Translations under genes and position numbers: made by a program | Part shown: positions 37,546 through 48,556 of the stretch, piece after piece | How the letters are laid out: each line of letters starts with the position of its first letter | Numbering within the stretch: the stretch's first letter is position 1 | DNA from: Miscanthus floridulus | Lineage: Eukaryota; Streptophyta; Magnoliopsida; Poales; Poaceae | DNA: 64,000 nucleotides | Assembly (NCBI RefSeq): GCF_019320115.1 | Contig: NC_089598.1 | Span: 84,453,844-84,517,843, forward strand | Reading direction: 5' to 3' | The notes under the pieces: model-generated | What the model was told of the DNA's origin: nothing | Database searches by the model: none | What the model saw: only the letters and a program-made list of their open reading frames with translations

Positions 37546-39663
37546 TGAAAGGACTTTGATGTCGCTTAGGAGGCCTAGGAGGGGGGTGAATAGGCCTGTA
37601 AAAATTCAACTCAAAACTCTGTTAGAACAGAGGGCGACACTGCTGGCTTTATAGGGCGACACTGCCGCTCTTCAAAAATAAAGCAGACAGCGTTGAGATT
37701 TCACAGATAGCAACCTGACCCTCTCAGCTGCTCAATCCTGCAAATTCAACTCGAAACTCTGTTAGAACAGAGGGTGGCACTGCCAGCCTTATAGGGCGGC
37801 ACTGCCGCTCTTCAAAAATAAAGCAGATGTTGTTGAGATTTCACAGATAGTAACCTGACCCTCTCAACTGTTCAATCCTGCAACAGAAAGACAAAATCCA
37901 GTTCGAAGACTGGATACCACAGAAATCTCACACAAGAGAGGATCGAGCTACCAAACCCTAACAACAGCTAGCAAAGAGCTGAACCAGCAAGAACGCAAAG
38001 TGAAGCACGCAAGACACAAAATTTATCCCGTGGTTCAGCTCGCCACCAAGGCTTGCCTAAGTCCACGTTGTTGAGGCATCCACAAAAGGATTGGCTCGCC
38101 ACCAAGGCTTGCCTTGCCCTTGTTCTCAAATCAAGAGAATGAACTCTTGAAGTGAGGGGTAATTTCTTAGCTGTAGGATGAGGTTACAAACCTCCCAAGG
38201 CTGCCACACGAGTTGGCAAGCACAAGGGCGACGCCTAGCCAGCTAGGAGCAAGCTCCAAGAGTAACAAACCCTAGAACCACTGGCCAAACGTGAACCAAA
38301 TGCTCTTAGACTTTGGGAATCAGTGGATCTGCTCTCCAATCGAGTTTTGCTGCCTTTTCTCTCAAGTTTTGATGGTGGAAATCAAGGATTGCTTGGGAGC
38401 TTGAAGGAGCAACAATGGAGGAGAGAGAGGTGAGCTTTGGTCTGTTAAGTTTCAAACTGAACCGTTGGAGAAGAAGCCTCTCCGTTGTGGGCTAGCCCAA
38501 ATGGTATTTATACCTCTTGGGTCCCAATGGTCATTTATGGGTGGCACTGCCGCCCTAGCCAAAACAGGTAGAATCTAGAGATTTTTGGTTGACTGCTTTG
38601 GCTGGGTAAGAGGATATAGATCTATAGTTTTGAGCATCTGGTTGCACAGTTGACCAACTGTATTAGAATCCCTCTTTATAGTACGGCTTTTCCTAAACTC
38701 AAATTCAAAGCATAAAAGAATGTAAATGCCTTTGAGTTGGTTGCCACTTCATTTGGCAATTGAGGACTTCTATTATCGAATATGTTTTCCTCATTCTCAT
38801 TATACCTTGATTATGTGACTTGAACCATTTCCATACATATGAGTTCACCTTCATGGCTTTAAGTCACTTCTACTAATGATTTGATCCTCAACACAATATG
38901 ACTCCTCATAGCTTGAATAGTACCTCGACTCAATGCAAGTACTCTCTTCTTCACCTTAGCCATGGTACCTCGGTTGCCAAGCCGTCGCTTGCCCTTCACC
39001 TTCGCTTAGTACCTCGGAGCCCTTTCCTTGCTATCTTCACCCTATCAAGCCATACTTAAGTCACATTATATTAAGCATCCATTGAAAACCATTTCTTCAA
39101 TATTTTGATCCTTGCTTGAATATTTTCTAGATATGAATGTTGAGATTAATCAAGCTTCAGTTTGTCTCACATAGAGACATACATGGATCAACATCAATAT
39201 GGTCAAGCTAATTCACGATTCCTTATTCCCTTCTCATTTTGGCTTGACATTCCAATTGACCTTTCATATATTCATCCATGTAAGCAAACCAATGTAGAGA
39301 CTAACTTATATCCACTATACATTGTCATTTACCAAGTATGTTTGCTTTCATATGATGCTATGATATCCCACAACAAAAAAGCCATTTCATTGATTCCATT
39401 TGCATTGTTGTCTTTTGCTTGAACTAGACTGCTTCCATAAACTTCCAATACAACAATACATAGTTTGGCATTCACTTTAACACAATGTGGCATATCATCA
39501 AGTTTGCCTACTAGTTGAACCTTGTATATACTTGTTAATACACAACCCACAAGTATATGCAATAGACTCAATTTCCTGTTCAACACTTAGCAAACTTATT
39601 AGACCTTTAATTGTGTTGTCATTCAATTTACTAAAACCCACTAAAGGGCTAGATGCACTTACA
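37546..39663 (-). repeat. 5' LTR of the gag-only element
   Basis: 2,118 bp; TGTAAGTG...CCTTTCA on the minus strand. The TATA box (minus strand TATAAATA) lies at 38505-38512. It has the same internal 138-bp tandem duplication as the other LTR. Substitutions relative to the other LTR are scattered at a low percentage by eye. Confidence 0.9.
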
Positions 39664-39668
39664 AGCTG

Positions 39669-41542
39669 GCAGGACTTAAGTAATGGCGTCCATCATCTGT
39701 CTTCTCGGGATGTAGGTTGTCTCGTTCTTTCAAACATCGTAGGTCCTGTCGTGCTTTAAGTGTGTCCTTAGGCTTCCCATACACACCCATGAAGCCTAAC
39801 AGGTTCACACAAAGATTCTTCGTCAGGTGCATCACGTCGATCGCGCTACGGACCTTTAGGACTTGCCAATAGGGTAGCTCCCAAAATATGGACTTCTTCT
39901 TCCACATGGGTGCATGACCGTCGGTGTCGTTCGGAATAGGTTCGCTGCCATGTGCCTTTCCAAATACTACTTTCACATTCTTGACCATATTGAGTACATC
40001 CTCACCAGTTCGATTGTCCGGCTTGGTCTGGTGGTCTGCCTTACCTTTAAAATGCTTGCCTTTCTTTCTTAGGGGGTGATTCGCATGAAGAAATCGACGA
40101 TGGCCAAGGTACATGACCTTTCGACATTTTTTCAAGAATATACCTTTAATGTCATCGAAACAGTGTGTGCATGCATTATATCCCTTGTTTGATTGTCCTG
40201 AAAGATTACTTAGAGCAGGCCAATCATTGATTGTTACGAACAACAATGCTCGTAGGTCAAAGTGCTCCTGTTTGTGCTCATCCCACACACGTACACCTGG
40301 TCTATTCCACAAAAGTAGAAGTTCTTCAACTAGTGGCCTCAGGTACACATCAATGTCATTGCCAGGTTGCCTTGGGTCTTGGATGAGCACTGGCATCATA
40401 ATAAACTTACGCTTCATGCATAACCAGGGAGGAAGGTTGTAGATACATAGAGTAACAGGCCAAGTGCTATGACTACTACTCTGCTCCCCGAAAGGATTCA
40501 TACCATCCGTACTTAAAGCAAACCTTAAGTTTCTTGCGTCATTTGCAAACTCCAAGAATTCTCTATCGATTGCTCTCCACTGGGACCCACCAGTAGGGTG
40601 TCACAACATATTGTCTACCTTACGGTCTTCTTTGTACCATCGCAATAACTTTGCATGGTCTTTGTTTCTAAATAGATGTTTTAAGCGTGGTATTATAGGA
40701 GCATACCACATAATCTTGGCAGAGATTTTCTTCATAGGACGTTCGCCCTCAACATCACCAGGGTCATCTCGCCTGATCTTATACCGCTATGCATGACATA
40801 CCGGGCTTGCATCTAACTTCTCGTACTCCTCGCCATGGTAGAGGATGCAGTCATTAGGACGTGCATGTATCTTCTAGATTTCTAATCCCAAAGGGCAGAC
40901 TACCTGTTTTGCTTCGTACGTAGTGACGGGCAATTCGTTATCCTTCGAAAGCATCTTCTTTTGGATTTTCAGTAACTCTCCAAATCCCTTATCAGACACA
41001 CCATTCTTTGCCTTCCATTGCAGCAATTCCAGTGTGGTACCCAACTTTTTCTGTCCCGCATCACAAGTTGGGTGTAGCAATTTCTTGTGATCCTCTAGCA
41101 TACGCTCGAACTTGATCTTCTCCTTTTCACTTTCGCATTCTCTTTGTGCGTCACGAATGGCCTGACCAAGATCATCAGCGGGCTCATCTTCTGCCACTAC
41201 CTCTTCTTCAGCTTCCCCCATTGTAGTCTCATTGAAGGCACCATATTCAGCAATAATGTCATCATCGTCCCATTGTTCTTCTTCACCTTCTTCCATTACA
41301 ACCCTGGTTTCTCCGTGCTTCGTCCAACAAATATAGTTTGGCATAAAACCCGACTTCAACAAGTGTGAATGAAGACTCCTTAAGCTAGCATATTCCTTCA
41401 AATTCTTACATATGGCACATGGGCAGCACATGAAACCATCGCGTTTGTTTGCCTCGGCCACACGTAAGAAAGAATGCATGCCCTCAATGAACTCTTGGGA
41501 GCGGTGATCACCATTGTACATCCAATACCAGCTCATCTGCAT
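39669..41542 (-). pseudogene. TNP2-type CACTA transposase, N-terminal half (Transpos_assoc and Transposase_21)
   Basis: Transposase of CACTA element C, which cuts and pastes elements carrying its terminal repeats. From the ATG at 41542, a Transpos_assoc domain lies at about 41535-41300, with its Cys-containing block C-C-P-C-A-I-C-K. An acidic linker follows, then the TNP2/Transposase_21 domain at about 40590-39670 (blocks S-T-D-G-M-N-P-F-G and C-T-H-C-F-D-D). Three stops break one continuous frame: TAG at 40874, TAG at 40787 and TGA at 40601, all of C-to-T type. The retrotransposon insertion then splits the next exon at 39664-39668, in the conserved region just before DUF4218. Confidence 0.88.
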
Positions 41543-41624
41543 TACATGACATACATACCATATTAAAACCTAGAACATAATTAGTTAATTATACGACATG
41601 CATGCCACCACATAAGGTATTAAT

Positions 41625-42090
41625 TTATGAAAGTCTTGCTACAATGTAGACAATCCCAACTACCACTAAAAAAACTAAAGCTAAAATGCACTTCAGCAGC
41701 ATAAGGATTTCGCGACCAATCCCAACTAAAACAGACAGATCATGCGTTTGTTCAACATCTATGGGCTTCTTCCATAGGATCACTGCCTCATCAGCCGCCG
41801 TAGCCGTCTGTGCAAGAGAGTTTTGCATGTGTTCAACATACTCTTCCTCCCAGTACCAGCCTAAACATCCAGTGCCATCCCACTGAAATTAAAATAAAAA
41901 ATTAGAACTTTAATCACAATCATCATGAAAATAAGTATAAATTAACCATAATCATCAAATGCGACAAAATAACTCACATTGCGATCCGAACACTTGTAAA
42001 AGATACGGCCCTTGTCGGGACACTCCTTCCTCACCCGGTACTCCATCACAATCTTCTCCTCACACTTGCAGCATGCAATGAGAGGGAGGT
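41625..42090 (-). pseudogene. GRF zinc-finger plus membrane-anchor gene, 5' truncated
   Basis: Two exons on the minus strand. Exon 42090-41978 encodes a GRF-type zinc finger (C-K-C … C-P-D-K-G-R-I-F-Y-K-C), which binds zinc and possibly single-stranded nucleic acid. A GT-AG intron (41977-41883) follows. Exon 41882-41625 encodes a W-D-G-T-G-C-L-G-W-Y segment, a short linker and a C-terminal hydrophobic stretch of about 20 residues that should span a membrane. The 5' end is cut by an LTR at 42091. It lies upstream of TNP2 in the same direction. Similar GRF/membrane proteins are abundant in grass genomes; that they travel with CACTA elements is my inference from this context. Confidence 0.65.
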
Positions 42091-42654
42091 TGAAAGCTCT
42101 AGTTTGGTTTTGGTGAATTGATGAAACCCTAAGTGCTAACCTAGTTTATCAAGTGATCATGAGATAGGTAGCACACTTCAAGTGGAGAAGCTAATGAAGA
42201 TCATAACATGACAATGGTGATGGCATGGCGATGATCAAGGGCTTAAACTTGAAAAGAAGAAAGAGAAAAACAAAAAGCTCAAGGCAAAGGTATAATTTGT
42301 AGGAGCTATTTTGTTTTGGTGATCAAGACACTTAGAGAGTGTGATCACATTTAGGTTTGATAGCCGTACTATTAAGAGGGGTGAAACTCATATCGGAATG
42401 CGGTTATCAAAGTGCCACTAGATGCTCTAACTCATTACATATGCATTTAGGATCTAGTGGAGTGCTAACACCCTTGAAAATGTTTGTGAAAATATGCTAA
42501 CACATGTGCACAAGGTGATACACTTGGTGGTTGGCACATTTGAGCAAGGGTGGAGAAGTTAGAAGTGAAAAGGAGTTGGTCGCGAAGACGCTGGCGTTGG
42601 TCAACTGACCGGACGTTGCGTCTAAAAGCACCGGACGCTGGCTGCTTGCGTCCG
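42091..42654 (+). mobile_element. Partial LTR of a copia-like (SIRE/Maximus-like) retrotransposon
   Basis: The sequence changes abruptly at TGAAAGCTCTAG, interrupting the GRF gene. The segment is non-coding and ends in a cluster of ACCGGACG(C/T) words (42610-42654) like those in the LTR at 63158. It runs into the assembly gap, so strand, length and target duplication cannot be fixed. Confidence 0.5.
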
Positions 42655-42754
42655 NNNNNNNNNNNNNNNNNNNNNNNNNNNNNNNNNNNNNNNNNNNNNN
42701 NNNNNNNNNNNNNNNNNNNNNNNNNNNNNNNNNNNNNNNNNNNNNNNNNNNNNN
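42655..42754. other. Assembly gap (100 N)
   Basis: Exactly 100 N, the usual placeholder for a gap of unknown size. The two sides do not belong to the same feature: an LTR on the left, a host gene region on the right. Sequences either side should not be read as adjacent. Frames that cross the N run are artefacts. Confidence 0.97.
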
Positions 42755-42926
42755 AGCAGGAGCGGCACAGAGACATTGACATGGGGAAGGACTCCGACGG
42801 GCCTGCGCTAGCTATCTAGTAGGAGAGTAGTATACAGTGTTGTTGGAGTCTGCGCTTATTTTGCCTTTTTCAATTGGAGCCGCGGTGTGTGTGGATGCAG
42901 AGACCAGGCCACAGGGAGAAAGAGCT

Positions 42927-42959
<33 letters not shown>

Positions 42960-43813
42960 GTTAGAGATCTGAGAAGAAAGATCTGGCAAAAAGGCACCTT
43001 TATCTTTGCCTGATCAGTTCCTTCAGGCTTACACAGATGTTCATCTCAAGCAAACAAACAAGGTCTCAAGGCCCCTCCTCCTCTCTCGCGCTCTCTCTCT
43101 CCCGCTCTAGATCTCTACCCCTCCTCTCTCTCTCTCATCGCAACAAACCCCACCACGAGCAGTGCCCTTCATCAGTGTCGCACAGTCCATTTGCTCAGAC
43201 CCCTTCCGTAACAACCCTTTTGCTGCTTGCTCGATCTTCTCCCTCCTCTCTATCTCAACATACTACTCCTAGATTGATGCATCTATGAATGTGCGTTGCG
43301 TACTCCAAGGTAGCCATGGTAGACCAGTATCCAAGAACTGAACGAACAGCGAAGGGATCGATGATGATCAGAGGAGCTACAGCCTACACAGCTGGTCCCT
43401 CATCTCGATGGCGCTCTCCGTCCGGCCGTCGCCTCGCTCCAGCACGTGAAGAGCGTCACTCCACTTTACACACTTGCAGCTCTGAGCCCTCTCTCTCCCT
43501 CCTGACTAGCCAACGTCTAGCCCAATACTCGGCCAGTACCCACACCACACGGCTGCTCGGTCAGTGTTCCGCATGCAGCTAACGAACTACATAGCTACAG
43601 CCTACATACTAGCTCATTCACACGGCAATACGGGCGGCATCATGCTGCATATCGATTGATCTCTTTCTAGCTTCCACTATTGCTTAATAACTCACATGGC
43701 GATCGATGGCGTGCAGTAATTAATCTATGTCTATCAGACTATCACACCACAATCGATTTTATATCGATGGATGCACTCCAACTCCACTGATGCTATGTAT
43801 GCCTTGGATGCAG
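42755..43813 (+). other. Upstream and intron region of the WIP-type gene
   Basis: The first exon that WIP-type genes normally have (N-terminus and the Cys pair of finger 1) is not found here, so it probably lies in or beyond the gap. The stretch holds a 32-G run (42927-42958) and a CT-rich block (43065-43270). The acceptor TTGGATGCAG at 43804-43813 ends the intron. Confidence 0.6.
42927..42958. repeat. Poly-G run of 32
   Basis: 32 consecutive G residues lie about 170 bp from the gap edge. Such runs are rare in plant DNA and form G-quadruplexes. This one may be real, or it may be a sequencing or assembly artefact connected with the gap. Confidence 0.9.
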
Positions 43814-44368
43814 ATGCACATGTGGGGCCACGGGTCGCAGTACCGCAAAGGCCCGGAGTCGCTGCGGGGCACGCAGCCGACGGCGATGCTGCGGCTGCCG
43901 TGCTACTGCTGCGCGGCGGGGTGCCGGAACAACATCGACCACCCGCGGGCGCGGCCGCTCAAGGACTTCCGCACGCTGCAGACGCACTACCGCCGCAAGC
44001 ACGGCATCAAGCCCTTCATGTGCCGCAAGTGCGGCAAGGCCTTCGCCGTGCGCGGCGACTGGCGCACCCACGAGAAGAACTGCGGCAAGCTCTGGTACTG
44101 CGCCTGCGGGTCCGACTTCAAGCACAAGCGCTCCCTCAAGGACCACATCCGCGCCTTCGGCCGAGGGCACGCCGCCTGCGGCATCGACTGCTTCGACGAC
44201 CTCGACGACGACGACCGCGACCCGTCCTCCGAGGTCGACCACGCCGCCAACAATAGCACGACTACTACATCCGCCGCCGCCAATGCTCACCATCACCACA
44301 CCTGGAAGCCGCCGCCGCCGCCGCCACTGTCGTCGTCAAGCAGAGGCTCCGGCGACCGACTGCTATAG
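43814..44368 (+). CDS. WIP-type C2H2 zinc-finger transcription factor, last exon
   Basis: A nuclear transcription factor of the WIP subfamily; family members act in seed coat, transmitting tract, root and leaf vein development. The exon starts at the AG acceptor (43812-43813). It encodes the two His of finger 1 (H-M-W-G-H), then finger 2 with the long loop (C-C-A-A-G-C … H-Y-R-R-K-H), finger 3 (C-R-K-C … H-E-K-N-C) and finger 4 (C-A-C … H-I … G-R-G-H). A low-complexity tail with an Asp run, Ser/Thr, His and Pro runs follows, to the TAG at 44366-44368. The exon boundary inside finger 1 is typical of the family. The frame is intact, GC-rich and unlike the AT-rich surroundings, so it is a live gene whose first exon is missing from the assembly. 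I cannot say which WIP paralogue it is. Confidence 0.93.
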   Translation: MHMWGHGSQYRKGPESLRGTQPTAMLRLPCYCCAAGCRNNIDHPRARPLKDFRTLQTHYRRKHGIKPFMCRKCGKAFAVRGDWRTHEKNCGKLWYCACGSDFKHKRSLKDHIRAFGRGHAACGIDCFDDLDDDDRDPSSEVDHAANNSTTTTSAAANAHHHHTWKPPPPPPLSSSSRGSGDRLL

Positions 44369-44447
44369 ATCGACCAGGGTGAGTACGTACGGTACGGTAC
44401 GGTACTACAGCAACCGATCTGTAGCCAAATGCAAACGTATACTTGTG

Positions 44448-44482
44448 CGTGTGTTGTGTGTGTGTGTGTGTGTGTGTGTGTG
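44448..44482. repeat. (GT)n microsatellite in the WIP gene 3' region
   Basis: About 16 GT units with one irregularity, 80 bp after the stop codon, so probably in the 3' UTR. Potentially polymorphic. Confidence 0.93.
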
Positions 44483-47400
44483 AACCATGCATCGATCGTG
44501 TCTTACTTAGCTTGAGGTGTGCCGATCCGATCGAGGAGAGTGATTTAGCCCAAGAGAGATTGCACGCAAGGGTTCCATGCATTAAACGATGGAAGTATAT
44601 ATAAGCATGCAGCAGGGTTTATGTATGCTTATAAAGGATCTAATTGTACGTCTGAGTAGCCCTTAGTCTAGCTAGCTAGCTTCATTGTATGTAGACTCTT
44701 TGATCCATCTGGTATATGGTGAACGGTGCAATATACAGATTGTTAATGTTAACTGGAGAAAAATAATCGGTGCAGTGGCATCATGCATATGCATGCAAGT
44801 TGTGAAGATATATACACTGTACATAGTAAGCTTACAGATTCTCTACTTATACATTTTTTGTTGTTAGGGTTTGCAATTTTTCTTGTTTTGTTTAAGCATT
44901 TAATTTATTATCTTTAAAATATGGAAGTGTTATATGTATGGTTTGATAATGATTGGGGATAATAGCATATTGGGTTCTGGAATAGATTGGGTGTTTTCCC
45001 CTACTTAGCAAATTATTATTTTATCAGAAACCGGCACACAATTAGTAGAACTAATTAATCCATATGAGCTGCACATTTCTCTTTTCGTGATATTTTACTC
45101 TCTTTTTTGCCCATATCAAACATAACTTAATGTATATGGATTTGATGTATTAAGATGTTATAAAATGTGGTACAGCTTGTAAAGAAAATCCATGCAGACA
45201 GATTATTGCAAGCTAAGGTAGTTTAAACTGTTGCATGACTACTGCAAGTGCAGTAGTAGTTGGTCCCTGGAAGTTTTTTTCACGCAATTAAATAAATGAC
45301 TTTAGTGATGAAATTATACCATTCTTTATTTGAGATAACTATACATAAAAAGAATACCTTATGTACTCCCGCATCACTGTTTTTTTTAAAAAAAGTCAAC
45401 GTTTTCCTTAAGAAAACTGATTGATTTTCAATATGTTTGAGAATACTTGTGTTGAGCACATAAAAACTGTGATTTATGTATATCAGAGTCCATAATTACT
45501 TTTAATATGTTTTTATTCTAGATTTTAACAAACAAATTACAATGGACATTGCCTTTTCCCAACCAAATAGAGATTTGTTTGCAAAGTTTTGTTTTGGATC
45601 ATATCAGTATCCAAAACTAATTTGTGACTGTTGGAAGAATTATCAATCGATTAAAGTGAAGGGAATTTTTGAAATATTATTTCTGAAAATTTATAGCATC
45701 GAATGTCTTTACCAACACCTGCAATGTATGATTTTGTTTCTCCTTGGATATATGCTAGGTATTTCTTGTGGAAAGACAATGTGGACTTTTTTTTTGTTTA
45801 TCCTCTAAAGTTCAATCAAATAATAGAATGTGTCTTTAGTGAAATTTGCGGTGGGCTTACATTTTTTCTTTTGATGAAGTGAAACCAGGCTTACGTGTCA
45901 AACAAGGAGAATGCATATTGAATTTTTTAAAAGAAACTATGTTTAGCTTATAAATTAGAATTTGGCGTTTCATATATAGCTACCATATGTGAACAACCCA
46001 ATATTGTCAGGCATATCACCAATCCAAGCCAGCACACACTACTGGACAATGAATTGAGTAATAACTAAGCCATGCATATGCATGAAAGATGAAATTAAAA
46101 TGGATGTGTGTGATTAAATAAACTATTTCAATTCAACCATTGTTTTACTTTTACACAATTCAACTACAGCCATGCATGTAGTAGACCACTGCCTGATGCC
46201 TTGATGAACTTCCAAGGTCATTTTAACTGTTCGATCTTCACTTGTACTTGAGTTTTACACGGATGTGTAGCAGCTCTATTTCAATTTAACTTGGTGATTC
46301 AGTGCATGCATGCGGGGGAAGAAATTATCTGGAAGACTGGAACATGCAGCACACCTGGTGGATCCAATGCATGGGAATCTCATAGCTAGTTTTGCTTTAA
46401 TCTTCTCATCTTTTGCACAAAGATATGTGCTTTGCTAAAGTTTATCCCTTTGAGCAACCTCCTCCCTATGCCTGGATAACCCTAGCTTTCAAGAATGTGA
46501 AGCCCATGCATGCTTTGCCCCAATGGCAAATGCACTGTGCTTTTCAGCCTGTTAAGAATCACGAGAGAGAAATGGGTTGATCTCTGAATGTATCTGTGTC
46601 CAATTATATGTTCATGGATTTAACAGAAAAAGGAGGATGGAAAGGTAAAGGTGGAATGATTATACGAAATCTAATGGGCGATATCTTGGTGAACTATGTT
46701 TGTCGATCCTACAGTTTAAGTTTCTTTCATTTGCAGTCTTCCTATTCCTGATTACGTACACCAGGCAATGATCAAAGTAGGAAAAGAAGGCTCAAAGTTT
46801 GCCCTTTTGCTATTGCCTGAAACCTTAGCCTTTGGTTCTTTACGTCGCCTTTAATTTAACTTTGCTACGTACCTTTCTCATGTTTATCAGCAGAAAATTG
46901 GTTTCTAGGAGATATATATGCTACTTTTGAGTTTTCATTCATGGATCCCCAGTAATAAATTTATTACAAGTTTTGTTACCAGACCATATGTTACTAGTGG
47001 TATATGTGGATACATTAATAAGTGCTCCCAAACATGATTTTAGAAAATATACGCCTTAATATATGCTCCCTCTAGACAAAAATACGACATTGTTTATTTT
47101 TTTTATATGGTCTTCGAGGTGTAACTTTGACCACAAGTATTCTGTGACCTATATTTTAATGCCTAGTAATTGTATAGAATTATGAAAAATATTATTCAAG
47201 ACAAGTATAATTACATATGTGATTTTCATTTTTTTTTTGAAACAAAATATTTTGATAGCTAGCTATCAATGGTCAGAGTTTCAAAGGTTTGTCCAGATTT
47301 CAATAAAGAAATGCCAAATAATTATAACCAGAGGGGTAGTATTACGTACTGGCCGTTACTATGATATTCCAAAGCAATGTACTGAACCAACTGTATATCC

Positions 47401-48350
47401 CCAGTGATAATTAACCTGTTGACTTGTCGGTCAGATGACGAATGAAATGCCAACGTATAGTGCTAGGGGCTGCTCTTATATATAAATTTTTGTTCAGGAT
47501 AGCATTTGGTTGCTAGCTTTTACTAGCTAGTTTTCTCTTTTATGACTCACATTGCTTGCCTGGCTGCATATATAACTCTCTACTATGTACATATCTATGC
47601 TATAAAGCTGTAGCCTTCTTTTGCGATCAAATAAGGCCGTCTAGAGAGAGTAGGCATTATATCTCTAGGCACGTACGTACATGTTTGTATGAGGAGAGAT
47701 ATAGTCTATAGGCCATAGGCAAAGCCAAAGCTAAACAAAGTTAAATTCAAACAAATCAGGCTGAAATTATTCTTGAGCAGCAGTTTTGTTCTTGCTTTCA
47801 TGGAAACGTTGTCATATGTATGGATTATTTACAAACATATATTTTCCTCGCAAAAGGATTAAATAACTATTTTATCAAGGACCGTGTGAGATATATAAGT
47901 AATCAGGAAATTCAATTCAGCACGTTGGGCTCACATAACCTTTCATTATCCTTGTTGCAAACATGGTATTATTCATCCTTACTTTTTTTCTAATAATTTA
48001 TATTCAAAATATTTAGAGATTATTCACGACACCAATTTAACTTAAGGTTCAGCAAAGTTTCCCTACAACAATCAAGCCATTTTCTATTCAAATCAGAAGC
48101 CCAATGCTATTTTTTACTACAAATTGCTCTTAATTTATTAGTGTGATATTTTTACATCTGACAAGAACCAGCCCTACCAAAAAAAAACATTATAATTCGA
48201 GTAAACATAGAAACTCCTATAAAGCATCCTTGCAGTCGTATAATAGGCATATATGCACGTCTAAACAGGGCCCAAACTAGAGTTGAGATTATGGTGTGGT
48301 GCACTTGACTATACATCTGATACTATATGTATATACAATTTTATGTGGTC
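44483..48350. other. Intergenic DNA, no gene recognised
   Basis: AT-rich with short open frames only. A GCTCCCTCTAGACAAAAATACGAC word at about 47063-47086 looks like one end of a Stowaway or similar MITE, but no partner end was found. No splice-consistent gene is visible. Confidence 0.5.
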
Positions 48351-48368
48351 ATAAATAATAGGAGTGAC

Positions 48369-48538
48369 GAAGGGCGGCATGGTGCAAGCTGTAGAGTCTT
48401 ACCGTCGCCTGTGACCGGAAGGTCCCAGGTTCGAGTCACGCTCTCCTCGCATTACACAGGTGAGGGTAAAGCTTGCCACTAGCACCCTTCCCCAGATCCC
48501 ACACACAGCGGGAGCTCTCTACACTGGGTACATCCTTT
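48369..48538 (+). mobile_element. tRNA-derived SINE with perfect 18-bp target duplication
   Basis: A 170-bp element flanked by identical 18-bp copies of ATAAATAATAGGAGTGAC (48351-48368 and 48539-48556). The head has an A-box-like TGGTGCAAGCTG and a B-box GGTTCGAGTCA spaced as in a tRNA. The tRNA-unrelated body ends in CATCCTTT. The intact duplication suggests a fairly recent insertion by L1-type machinery. A 27-bp direct repeat (CCATTGAAGAACCTAGC…) lies to the right, at about 48556 and 48616. Confidence 0.92.
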
Positions 48539-48556
48539 ATAAATAATAGGAGTGAC

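Larger units (their letters stand above)
27835..39663 (-). mobile_element. Gag-only (non-autonomous) LTR retrotransposon, copia-type, inside TNP2
   Basis: An 11,829-bp element on the minus strand with long LTRs (37546-39663 and 27835-29938, TGTAAGTG...CCTTTCA) and target duplication AGCTG at 27830-27834 and 39664-39668. It has a primer site of initiator-Met type beside the 5' LTR and a polypurine tract beside the 3' LTR. The only long frame is a gag-like protein at 35265-37493; protease, integrase, RT and RNase H are absent. About 5.3 kb of non-coding DNA follows gag. This matches the non-autonomous class called TR-GAG or LARD-like, which needs a partner element for replication. Confidence 0.88.

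Noticed and set aside
42465..42819. Open frames on both strands crossing the N run
   Set aside because: They exist only because N codons were not treated as stops; the two flanks are not contiguous.
43771..44299. Long alternative open frames in and opposite to the zinc-finger exon
   Set aside because: They are GC-rich shadows of the real exon. They lack domains, while the annotated frame carries all conserved finger residues.
48362..48450. Possible functional tRNA gene
   Set aside because: A and B boxes are present, but the segment is the head of a SINE with a target duplication and non-tRNA body, and the acceptor stem does not close.
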